Source: Syntrophaceae bacterium UBA4778 (GTDB taxonomy: Bacteria; Desulfobacterota; Syntrophia; Syntrophales; UBA4778). Taken from it: 24,792 nucleotides of DNA. Each line of letters starts with the position of its first letter. Positions within the stretch are counted from its first letter, which is position 1. Under the pieces are notes generated by a model, which worked only from the letters and a program-made list of their open reading frames with translations, made no database searches and was not told the DNA's origin. The position numbers and the translations under genes were made by a program. Shown here in pieces: positions 17,255 to 24,792 of this stretch. The stretch is taken from assembly GCA_002403175.1 (NCBI GenBank), contig DHHG01000068.1, positions 1 to 24,792 on the forward strand, written 5' to 3'.

Positions 17255-18283
17255 ATGAACACCGAAATGGATCTGAAAGAAGCCCTCCTTTACGAAAAGC
17301 TGGATCAGAACCGGGTATCCTGCTGCCTTTGCAGTCATCGCTGTAAAATTTCCGATCAACATTTCGGTATCTGTAACGTGCGGGAAAATCGCGGCGGTAT
17401 TCTATATACACATTCATACGGGACAGTTATCGCCAGAAATATCGATCCGATCGAAAAAAAACCCCTCTACCATTTTCATCCGGATTCTTACTCCTATTCC
17501 ATCGCAGCAATTGGATGCAATTTTAAATGCGGATTCTGCCAGAACTGGCAGATATCACAGGTCAATGAGGCAAGAGCGCTCGGTCTGGAGCCGCAGAAAT
17601 CCAAACCGGAAGATATCGTATTTCAGGCGATACAGTCGAAATCGAAAAGTATTTCCTATACGTATACGGAGCCGACCATCTTTTTTGAATTTGCCCGGGA
17701 AATTGCTCAGATCGCAACGGGTAAGGGACTGGCAAATATTTTTGTAACCAATGGCTTCATGACTAAAGAGATGATCCTGATGGCGAAGCCCTGGCTTGAT
17801 GCCGCCAATGTGGATCTTAAGTCGTTCAGAGAGGAAACGTACAGAAAAACCTGCAAAGGCCGGCTGGGGCCTGTGCTGGAGAATATCGAAACGATGAAGA
17901 ATGCGGGCATTTGGATCGAGGTCACTACCCTGGTCGTTCCAGGACTGAACGATTCGGAGGATGAGCTGAAAGATATCGCCCGATTTCTGGCCGGGATTGA
18001 TCCATCCATCCCTTGGCACATCAGCCGATTTCATCCTCAATACAAGATGACCGACAGCCCGGCCACGCCCTATTCCAGCTTGAATCGAGCTTATGAAATA
18101 GCTCGGGAAGCAGGGTTGCGTTATCCATATATCGGAAATGCAGTGGGTAAAGGGAACCATACATGGTGCTACAATTGCGGTCGGCTTCTAATCGAACGCT
18201 CAGGCTTTTCCATCGTGAAATATGATTTGAAGGAAGGTGCCTGCCCCCAGTGCGGAGCGGTTGTAGACGGCATAGGCTTGTAA
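17255..18283 (+). CDS. amrS: AmmeMemoRadiSam system radical SAM enzyme AmrS
   Basis: A 342-residue radical S-adenosylmethionine protein of the AmrS (PflA-like) family. The [4Fe-4S]-binding CxxxCxxC is CNFKCGFC at residues 88-95, preceded by an N-terminal Cys-rich block (SCCLCSHRC and FGICNVRE). The C terminus carries two extra CxxC pairs (WCYNCGR and CPQCG), typical of this family and probably binding a second metal site. The length is normal. The family is defined by genomic association with Memo-like and AMMECR1-like genes; neither is present in this window. The start is uncertain: neither ATG 17255 nor ATG 17267 has a Shine-Dalgarno sequence. The enzymatic reaction is not established. Confidence 0.92.
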   Translation: MNTEMDLKEALLYEKLDQNRVSCCLCSHRCKISDQHFGICNVRENRGGILYTHSYGTVIARNIDPIEKKPLYHFHPDSYSYSIAAIGCNFKCGFCQNWQISQVNEARALGLEPQKSKPEDIVFQAIQSKSKSISYTYTEPTIFFEFAREIAQIATGKGLANIFVTNGFMTKEMILMAKPWLDAANVDLKSFREETYRKTCKGRLGPVLENIETMKNAGIWIEVTTLVVPGLNDSEDELKDIARFLAGIDPSIPWHISRFHPQYKMTDSPATPYSSLNRAYEIAREAGLRYPYIGNAVGKGNHTWCYNCGRLLIERSGFSIVKYDLKEGACPQCGAVVDGIGL

Positions 18284-18327
18284 GAAAGCTGTTATCGGCC
18301 CCCTCCAATTCCTTCAATCGTCCGGTG

Positions 18328-18356
18328 TTGACAAGAATGCCCAAATGGTATCTAAT
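18328..18356 (+). promoter_or_regulatory. strong sigma70-type promoter for the PLD-VTT gene
   Basis: A consensus TTGACA (18328-18333), exact 17-bp spacing, and TCTAAT (18351-18356, five of six). It lies about 120 bp upstream of the start at 18474, leaving a leader of roughly 110 nt. Confidence 0.65.
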
Positions 18357-18473
18357 AGGCGCGATTTGTAAGCCGCTTTTCACTGTTCGTACTCGTATTA
18401 CCTCTGCCGGAAAGCTCACCTTTTTTATTTAACTCTATTTTGTAATTATGCGGTGGTCAAACAGAGGATGTCT

Positions 18474-20573
18474 ATGCATCCGTTTAGCAAGCTGATCGCA
18501 GATGAAGGCAGGAATTGCTGGAGGCGAGAGCATGCCGGGCGGGTCTCTTTTCTTATAGATGCCCAGGCCTATTTTTCTGCATTTGTATCGGCTGTGGAGC
18601 AAGCAGAACAGAGTATATTCATTCTTGGATGGGACATAGACAGCCGTCTGAACCTGAATCCCGAGCATGATGCCGGCCCCTATCCGGGTATGCTGGGAAA
18701 TTTCCTGAACAAGATCGTTCGGGCCAAGAGAGAATTGAACGTCTATATTCTGAGTTGGGATTTTTCCATGATTTATCTATTCGAGCGGGAGCTGATGCCG
18801 ATATTCAAGCTGGATTGGCGTACTCATTCGAGAATTCATTTCAGGCTTGACAGCTACCATCCTCCGGGAGGATCACATCACCAAAAGATAGTTGTAATTG
18901 ATGATGCCCTTGCATTTTCAGGAGGGATGGACCTGACGGGACGCCGCTGGGACACGCCGGAACACAAGTTAGACGACCCCAGGAGAATCGATCCGTGGGG
19001 CGCTCCCTACCATCCCTTTCACGATGTTCAGATTGCAGTAGACGGGGACGCAGCCTCAGCGCTGGGCTGGCTGGCTCGCGAAAGGTGGCATCGAGTAACG
19101 GGAAAATTTCCTGAAATGCATCAAAGAAAAAATCGGCCATGGCCCGTTGATTTGAATCCCGACATGACGGATGTTGAGGTCATGATCTCCCGAACCTATA
19201 ATGATGGGGAAAACGAAATCAAGGAAGTGGCGTCGCTTTTTCTGGACATGATAGGTGCCGCGCAAGCAAAAATGTATATCGAAAATCCCTACATTACTAC
19301 ACCAAAAATCGGCGAAGCCTTGGGAAAACGTCTGCAAGAAGAGGACGGACCTGAAATGGCCATCATTATCCCAAAGCAATGCTCCGGTTGGCTCGAACAG
19401 AGTACGATGGGAGTGTACCGCGCAAGAATTCTTCGAGAACTTCACAGTTTGGATCGATACGGAAAAATGAAAATTTACTGTCCCAATCATCCGGAAATAG
19501 AAATCCACTCCAAGGTTTTTATTATAGATGACGATATCGTTCGCATTGGGTCCGCTAACCTGACCAATCGCTCCATGAACTTAGATACCGAATGCGACTT
19601 GACGATCGAAGCAGCCGGCGAACTCAGGATTCGAGAAGCTATTTCTGCTTTTCGCAACCGACTGCTCGGAGAACATCTAGGTGTAAAACCCGAATCCGTT
19701 GCCGAAACGGAGTCTGAAGAAAAGTCATTAGGTCGAACGGTGGAAAAACTAAGGCTGCTGACCGGAAAACTGGAAGTTTATTCAGAGGAGATAGAAGAGG
19801 ACAAGGAGCCTCTGTGCGACGATATCTTCTGCGACCCGGAAAAACCGGTCGACGCTAATGAAGTGATGCAGTATATGGTTCCTGATGATTTTCAGGAACC
19901 ATCAAGGGGCCGTCTCATGAGTACCATTGCTCTTCTGGCCGCTCTGGGTGCCATTACGGCAGCCTGGCATTGGACGCCTCTGAGAGACTGGGTACAGCCC
20001 GATGCGATTGCGGCCATGATGATACCGATCAGATACAGCATCATGGCACCCCTTATGGTTGTTTCTGCCTATGCCGTTTTCGGGCTGGTAATCCCAATTA
20101 CCTTCATGGTGATTTCAACCGTACTGGTATTCGATCCGTTACCCGGCTTTTGTTATGCTCTGATAGGATGCCTCACGAGCGCAAGCGTATCCTATGCTGT
20201 CGGAAAGATCCTCGGTCGGGATTTGATTTGCAAGCTGGCAGGCTCAAAACTGAATCGTATCAGCAAGCATATCATCCGGCATGGGTTTCTGGCGATCACC
20301 TTCCTTCGCATTGCCGCCGTTGCCCCGTTTACGGTAATCAACCTGATCGCGGGAGCGACACGCATTAAATACCATCATTATATTCTCGGAACGATATCCG
20401 GCATGTTGCCCGGCCTGATTGCGCTCACCTTTTTCGGAGACCGGATGGGTGCGGCAATCCGCCATCCCGATATAAAGAGCTTGTCGGTTCTGATGATCCT
20501 CATTGTCCTCTTCATGATTGTGAGCATATGGCTTTCCAGAAAAATCGGCAATCCGGCTAAAGCGAGGTCATAG
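18474..20573 (+). CDS. phospholipase D/cardiolipin synthase-like protein fused to a VTT (DedA/TVP38) membrane domain
   Basis: A 699-residue protein. Residues about 20-400 hold two PLD repeats with intact HKD motifs: H136-Q-K138-x4-D143 within GSHHQKIVVID, and H345-S-K347-x4-D352 followed by GSANLTNRSM. An acidic linker (about 405-475) follows. Residues about 485-695 have some five or six hydrophobic segments with the VTT/SNARE-associated signature (FLRIAAVAPFTVINLIAGAT). The protein probably hydrolyses or transfers phosphatidyl groups at the inner membrane, with VTT acting on lipid scrambling or transport; exact substrate is unknown. The GTG at 18453 is in frame, but the ATG at 18474 has GAGG six bases upstream. 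It has its own strong promoter. The next gene begins 7 bp after its stop. Confidence 0.92.
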   Translation: MHPFSKLIADEGRNCWRREHAGRVSFLIDAQAYFSAFVSAVEQAEQSIFILGWDIDSRLNLNPEHDAGPYPGMLGNFLNKIVRAKRELNVYILSWDFSMIYLFERELMPIFKLDWRTHSRIHFRLDSYHPPGGSHHQKIVVIDDALAFSGGMDLTGRRWDTPEHKLDDPRRIDPWGAPYHPFHDVQIAVDGDAASALGWLARERWHRVTGKFPEMHQRKNRPWPVDLNPDMTDVEVMISRTYNDGENEIKEVASLFLDMIGAAQAKMYIENPYITTPKIGEALGKRLQEEDGPEMAIIIPKQCSGWLEQSTMGVYRARILRELHSLDRYGKMKIYCPNHPEIEIHSKVFIIDDDIVRIGSANLTNRSMNLDTECDLTIEAAGELRIREAISAFRNRLLGEHLGVKPESVAETESEEKSLGRTVEKLRLLTGKLEVYSEEIEEDKEPLCDDIFCDPEKPVDANEVMQYMVPDDFQEPSRGRLMSTIALLAALGAITAAWHWTPLRDWVQPDAIAAMMIPIRYSIMAPLMVVSAYAVFGLVIPITFMVISTVLVFDPLPGFCYALIGCLTSASVSYAVGKILGRDLICKLAGSKLNRISKHIIRHGFLAITFLRIAAVAPFTVINLIAGATRIKYHHYILGTISGMLPGLIALTFFGDRMGAAIRHPDIKSLSVLMILIVLFMIVSIWLSRKIGNPAKARS

Positions 20574-20580
20574 TGAGCCG

Positions 20581-21315
20581 GTGATTAAAGTTTCGTCAGC
20601 CGTTCAGTCAGATACTGCCGGAGAATCCCTCAAAGTAGTTTCTTATAATATTCACCGCTGCATCGGAACGGATGGGAGCTATAATCCTAATCGGATTGTC
20701 GCTATTCTGCACTCCATAAAAGCAGACCTGATCGGTTTACAGGAAGTCGATTCCCGCCTGTCAGCAGGAACCGGAATGTCGCAATTGGATTACCTCGGCG
20801 CGATGCTGAATTCAAAAATTATAGCGGGCCCCTGCATTCACGAAGAGAACGGGCATTACGGAAATGCGCTCCTGACACGATTGCCGGTCATTGATTTTCG
20901 ACTGATTGATTTGAGTGTTCGCGGACGCGAACCCCGGGGAGCCCTGGATGTGGATGTGAATTTTAAAGGGCGTATTCTGCGGGTGATTGTTACCCACCTG
21001 GGATGCCGCGGATTCGAACGTCGCGATCAAATACGGCGCCTGGTTTCCTTTATTAAAAATGATCCCAAGAGGACCACCGTGATCATGGGCGATTTCAATG
21101 AATGGACACCTATGAGCCGGGGTATTCGTACGATTAACTCGCATTTCGGAATGACAGCGGCGCTGGCCAGTTTCCCTTCCCGATTTCCTGTCTTTTGCCT
21201 GGACCGCATCTGGGTTCTAAAGGCCGTAGAAAAACCCACTTTTCATATTGAAAAGTCGACCCTGTCCAGAATTGCATCCGACCATCTGCCGATCGTGGCA
21301 AAATTTTCAATATAG
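20581..21315 (+). CDS. endonuclease/exonuclease/phosphatase (EEP) family protein
   Basis: A 244-residue metal-dependent phosphodiesterase/nuclease-fold protein. It has VVSYNIH near the N terminus, LIGLQEVD (the catalytic metal-binding Glu), THLG, MGDFNEW and the C-terminal SDHLPIVA histidine motif, so the full set of EEP catalytic residues appears present. It starts with GTG only 7 bp after the PLD-VTT stop, so it is co-transcribed and possibly coupled. E. coli has a comparable pairing of a PLD-type cardiolipin synthase (ClsB) with the EEP protein YbhP. This supports a role on a phospholipid or phosphodiester product rather than on DNA, but the substrate is unknown. There is no signal peptide. 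Confidence 0.9.
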   Translation: MIKVSSAVQSDTAGESLKVVSYNIHRCIGTDGSYNPNRIVAILHSIKADLIGLQEVDSRLSAGTGMSQLDYLGAMLNSKIIAGPCIHEENGHYGNALLTRLPVIDFRLIDLSVRGREPRGALDVDVNFKGRILRVIVTHLGCRGFERRDQIRRLVSFIKNDPKRTTVIMGDFNEWTPMSRGIRTINSHFGMTAALASFPSRFPVFCLDRIWVLKAVEKPTFHIEKSTLSRIASDHLPIVAKFSI

Positions 21316-21538
21316 AACTCCGAAATCATCGTTTGCTGTATTGCGTTATGGTCCAGTAATAGCAATATTGTAGGGTATCCCATTTTTCTAGGTGCAACTT
21401 TCTTCAGAATGGCTCATCTTAATTCTTGAATTCCCTATAATTTCAGGTTAAGAAAAACCTCATTCTCAATACATAAAAGACGATGCTTCCCTAGGCTACC
21501 AAATTCGAACCGGAAGTTCTCAGCTACTTGGAGATATG

Positions 21539-24500
21539 ATGGCCGATTCCGAAAGCAAAGCACTGTTTAAAAATGTCCGAATCCTTATCCTCGAAGATAA
21601 CATTGCCGATGCCGAGTTTCTTGAGCAAAATCTCCAGAATGATGGTTTCGTGTTTATTTCGGAACGCGTCGAGACGAAAAAATCTTACATAAAAGCACTC
21701 CGGGAATTTCGCCCTGATATTATTCTGTCCGATTATGATCTGCCAAACTTTTCCGGTTCGGAAGCTCTTCAGATAAGAAAGAAAATCTCTCCGGATATCC
21801 CATTTATCCTTGTAACCGGAGCAGTCGGCGAGGAACGGGCAATCGAAATCCTCACCGGAGGGGCTACGGATTATGTATTGAAAAAGAACCTGTCCAGAAT
21901 TGGCCCCCCTGTAAAACGCGCTTTGCAAGAGGCGGATGAACATATAAGAAGGAAAATAGCTGAAGCGCAAAGTGATCGTCTTCTGAAGGAATTGGAAAAG
22001 AGGGTACAGGAAAGGACAGAAGACCTTCAGTCCGAAATCGAATTACGTAAAAAGGCGGAAGAAGAAACACGGAAAACACTCGAGAGCATCGGCGATGGTT
22101 TTTTCTCCTGCGATCAGGAGTGGAGGTTTGTTTACGTGAACGCACAAGCTGAACGTTTGTTGGGTATCCGCCAAAAGGATGTAATCGGTAAAAGCCACTG
22201 GGATATATTTCCATTGACGCTCGGCACAGAATTGGAAAATCAGTATCGACTGGCAGCGGCGGGAGAAGCCAGAGATTTCGAAAATTTCTATAAACCTTGG
22301 GGCCGCTGGTTCCATAACCGGTGCTTTCCACGTGAGGGCGGCGGCATGTCTGTCTATTTTCAAGACGTAACCCACCGCAAAAGGGCTGAGGAGGCTTTGA
22401 GGGTAAGCGAGGAGCGCTATCGTCACCTCGTTCAAAACACCACCGCTGTTATCCTTCGAATGGATCCCAAGGGTAACATCCTCTTCGCCAATGAACATGC
22501 TCTGGAACTCTTCGGATACACAAGTGATGAGTTGATCGGCAAGCATGCTGTAGGGACCATTATTCCGGAGATGGAGACTACTGGTCGCGACCTGTTAGCC
22601 ATGGTCGATGAAATCTCGAGAAATCCCGATCGCTTTCATTCCAATGCGAACGAGAACATGCGCAAAAACGGCAAACGTGTATGGATGGAATGGACCAATA
22701 CCGGCATTTACGACACAGATGGCAACCTAAAAGAATTTCTGTCCGTCGGCATCGATGTGACTGAGCGAAAGCGGGCAGAGGAGGCGCTATCTCAATCTGA
22801 GACGCGTTACCGGATTCTACATGAAAATCTGCGTGATGCCTTTGTCCAGATCGATATGGATGGGAGGATAACAGAATTCAATGATATCTTTTGCCAGATG
22901 TTAGGTTACTCGCCAGATGAAATAATAGCGCTGCCTTACAAACAACTGACCCCCGCGTGTTGGCACTCCTTTGAAGATGGCATCGTCCGTGAACAGATTA
23001 TCTCACGCGGTTACTCTGACGTATACGAAAAGGAATACCGGAGAAAGGATGGGACCCTTCTTCCGGTGGAACTTCGGACTATTCTGTTGCGGGATATTGC
23101 CCGTCGGCCGAATGCAATGTGGGCTATCGTGCGTGATATAACCGAGCGCAAAAAAGCGGAGAAGTCCCTTCAGAAAGTCAAGGGCGAACTCGAAGAGCGC
23201 GTGAAAGAGAGGACAGCTGAATTGCGGGCTGCCTCACATTACGCGCGAAGTCTCATAGAGGCCAATCTCGATCCACTTGTGACTATCAGCCACGAGGGAA
23301 AAGTCACAGATGTGAACAACGCCGCGGAACAGATCACCGGGATGAAACGCAACCAGCTTATCGGAAGCGATTTTTCCGATTACTTCACCGATCCGGCTAA
23401 AGCGAAAGCCGGTTACGAAGAGGTTTTCCAGAAAGGATTTGTGCGGGATTACGAGCTGGAGCTGAAAAATCAGAATGGATGCTCTATCCCGGTCTTGTAT
23501 AACGCATCGGTGTACCGCGATAAGACGGGAAAGATTCTAGGAGTCTTTGCCGCCGCCCGAGATATAACCGAGCGCAAGAGGGCGCAAGAAGCCATCGAAT
23601 CCGAGCGAAACAGACTCTATGGCGTTCTGGAAACCCTGCCGGCAATGATTTGCCTTTTAAAGCCTGACTACCACGTTGTCTTTGCAAACCGTGCAGTTCG
23701 AGATAGACTGGGCAATACAGAAGGCCGCCTCTGTTATGATTATTGTTTCGGGCATAAAGAGCCGTGTAGCTTTTGCGAATCTTTCAGAGTACTTGAGACT
23801 GGGAAACCACATCATTGGGAATTCTCGACACCTGACTCCAGAGTCATTGAAACCTATAATTTTCCTTTCTATGATGTGGACAGCTCCCCTTTGATCCTTA
23901 AAATGGACCTCGACATAACCGATTTCAAAAAAACGCAAGAAGAGCTCCGGCTGCTTAATCAGTCACTGGAAAACCGGGTGGCCGAGCGCACGGCGGAACT
24001 GGAATATGCAAATAGAGAGCTGGAGAGCTTCAGTTACACCGTATCACATGATTTACGCGCTCCTCTGCGAGCTATAGACGGATTCTCCCGAATGCTCCTG
24101 CAAAATGAGCAGTGGCTGGATCATGAAACGACCAGAAAACTTAAAATTATTCGGGATAATGCAACGAAAATGGATCGCCTCATAAACGATCTGCTTCATT
24201 TGTCAAGATCCGCGCGGGCACCTATCTCCAGCAGGGAAATCGATATGAACCGGCTTGTGAAGGGTGTATGGCAGGAACAATTGGCTGCAAGCCCGGACCG
24301 CAGAATTGAGTTAATCAACAGATCAATGCCCAACGCACTCGGAGATGAAGCACTCATCCGGCAGGTCCTTTCCAATCTTGCTGCGAATGCAATTAAATTC
24401 TCAAGACGAAAAAAAATATCCATGGTCGAGATCGGCGGTGAAATCAAGGAAATGGAAGCCGTTTACTATATAAGAGACAATGGAACGGGCTTCAATATGC

Positions 24501-24706
24501 AGTACTACGATAAGCTCTTTGGGGTATTTCAGAGATTGCATTCGGAAAGCGATTATGAGGGAACGGGTGTCGGGCTTGCGATTGTGCAACGTATCGTTAA
24601 TCGCCATGGAGGCAGGATCTGGGCAGATAGCAAAATCGGAAAGGGCGCAACCTTCTATTTTTCACTCCCAGCCGCAAAAATGAATAATGCTTTCTTAATC
24701 AAATAA
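21539..24706 (+). CDS. receiver and multi-PAS hybrid histidine kinase (phytochrome-like HisKA)
   Basis: A 1055-residue soluble sensor kinase. A receiver (about 13-130; E19/D20, acceptor D65, YVLKK) is followed by a coiled coil and five PAS units (about 180-285, 290-415, 420-545, 560-690 and 695-800). Four end in D-ITERK-like signatures and the last in DLDITDFKK. HisKA has SHDLRAPL with H837, and HATPase has IRDNGTGF and the GTGVGLAIV box. The fifth PAS contains a Cys-rich CYDYCFGHKEPCSFC stretch that could bind a metal or respond to redox. No flavin, haem or bilin-binding Cys is obvious. The receiver resembles those at 3.3-6.9 kb at clearly lower identity. ATG 21539 is preferred over 21536 because GGAG sits five bases upstream of it. 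A perfect TATAAT at 21436-21441 lacks a good -35. The gene appears monocistronic; output partners are unknown. Confidence 0.92.
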   Translation: MADSESKALFKNVRILILEDNIADAEFLEQNLQNDGFVFISERVETKKSYIKALREFRPDIILSDYDLPNFSGSEALQIRKKISPDIPFILVTGAVGEERAIEILTGGATDYVLKKNLSRIGPPVKRALQEADEHIRRKIAEAQSDRLLKELEKRVQERTEDLQSEIELRKKAEEETRKTLESIGDGFFSCDQEWRFVYVNAQAERLLGIRQKDVIGKSHWDIFPLTLGTELENQYRLAAAGEARDFENFYKPWGRWFHNRCFPREGGGMSVYFQDVTHRKRAEEALRVSEERYRHLVQNTTAVILRMDPKGNILFANEHALELFGYTSDELIGKHAVGTIIPEMETTGRDLLAMVDEISRNPDRFHSNANENMRKNGKRVWMEWTNTGIYDTDGNLKEFLSVGIDVTERKRAEEALSQSETRYRILHENLRDAFVQIDMDGRITEFNDIFCQMLGYSPDEIIALPYKQLTPACWHSFEDGIVREQIISRGYSDVYEKEYRRKDGTLLPVELRTILLRDIARRPNAMWAIVRDITERKKAEKSLQKVKGELEERVKERTAELRAASHYARSLIEANLDPLVTISHEGKVTDVNNAAEQITGMKRNQLIGSDFSDYFTDPAKAKAGYEEVFQKGFVRDYELELKNQNGCSIPVLYNASVYRDKTGKILGVFAAARDITERKRAQEAIESERNRLYGVLETLPAMICLLKPDYHVVFANRAVRDRLGNTEGRLCYDYCFGHKEPCSFCESFRVLETGKPHHWEFSTPDSRVIETYNFPFYDVDSSPLILKMDLDITDFKKTQEELRLLNQSLENRVAERTAELEYANRELESFSYTVSHDLRAPLRAIDGFSRMLLQNEQWLDHETTRKLKIIRDNATKMDRLINDLLHLSRSARAPISSREIDMNRLVKGVWQEQLAASPDRRIELINRSMPNALGDEALIRQVLSNLAANAIKFSRRKKISMVEIGGEIKEMEAVYYIRDNGTGFNMQYYDKLFGVFQRLHSESDYEGTGVGLAIVQRIVNRHGGRIWADSKIGKGATFYFSLPAAKMNNAFLIK

Positions 24707-24792
24707 ATTTCATGACCAACTTCCAATCATATTGAAATTTGGAAATCGGTTTTCTTCCCACACTTTCACCTTTTCCGAACTTTAAAATAAGG

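Noticed and set aside
24721..24744. TTCCAA/TTGGAA inverted repeat after the last kinase gene as a terminator
   Set aside because: A 6-bp AT-rich stem with a 12-nt loop and an interrupted T stretch is too weak to call.
1..24792. CRISPR array, phage, integrase or insertion sequence
   Set aside because: No regularly spaced short repeats, transposase or integrase motifs, or target-site duplications were seen; the only long repeat is the receiver-PAS duplication.

Overview
The window reads as a chromosomal segment of an anaerobic Desulfobacterota ('deltaproteobacterial') organism, most like the Syntrophus/Smithella group. This is an inference from gene content: large hybrid PAS signalling proteins, a Desulfovibrio-type single-cluster ferredoxin, an AmmeMemoRadiSam radical-SAM enzyme, a double-length UvrA and an amino-acid biosynthesis/tRNA synthetase fusion. 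I saw no phage, insertion sequence, CRISPR array or rRNA. Gene density is normal except for one gap of about 1 kb (6900-7888).

Layout. 1-380: tRNA-Pro(CGG) on the minus strand. 380-850: a DUF1178 zinc-ribbon protein with a textbook intrinsic terminator. 985-3294: one long gene fusing a PLP-dependent cysteine synthase to a full-length but divergent cysteinyl-tRNA synthetase. 3344-6899 (minus): two tandem paralogous signalling genes sharing an 800-bp, about 96% identical receiver-PAS module. The first in transcription order ends in GAF-GGDEF (diguanylate cyclase) and the second in a NarL-type histidine kinase. 6900-7888: apparently non-coding, with two strong hairpins. 7889-14052 (minus): a putative operon of a 60-residue protein, a tandem-fused UvrA of 1764 residues and a cyclophilin that looks strikingly eukaryotic.

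14313-15908: a Na/Pi cotransporter-PhoU protein. 16288-18283: ferredoxin, phosphoribosyltransferase and AmrS radical-SAM enzyme, all plus strand. 18474-21315: a phospholipase-D/VTT membrane protein followed 7 bp later by an endonuclease/exonuclease/phosphatase-family protein, resembling the E. coli clsB-ybhP pair. 21539-24706: a 1055-residue receiver, multi-PAS, histidine kinase whose receiver is a distant relative of those in the 3-7 kb pair.

The strongest leads are: (1) the cysteine synthase-CysRS fusion, whose CysRS half has lost the conserved Glu zinc ligand, gained a Cys nearby and changed further active-site residues; (2) the recently duplicated receiver-PAS module feeding two different outputs; (3) a eukaryote-like cyclophilin behind a double UvrA with an unusual N-terminal half; and (4) the hairpins in the 6900-7888 gap. 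Functional calls rest on motif reading alone; no database search was run.
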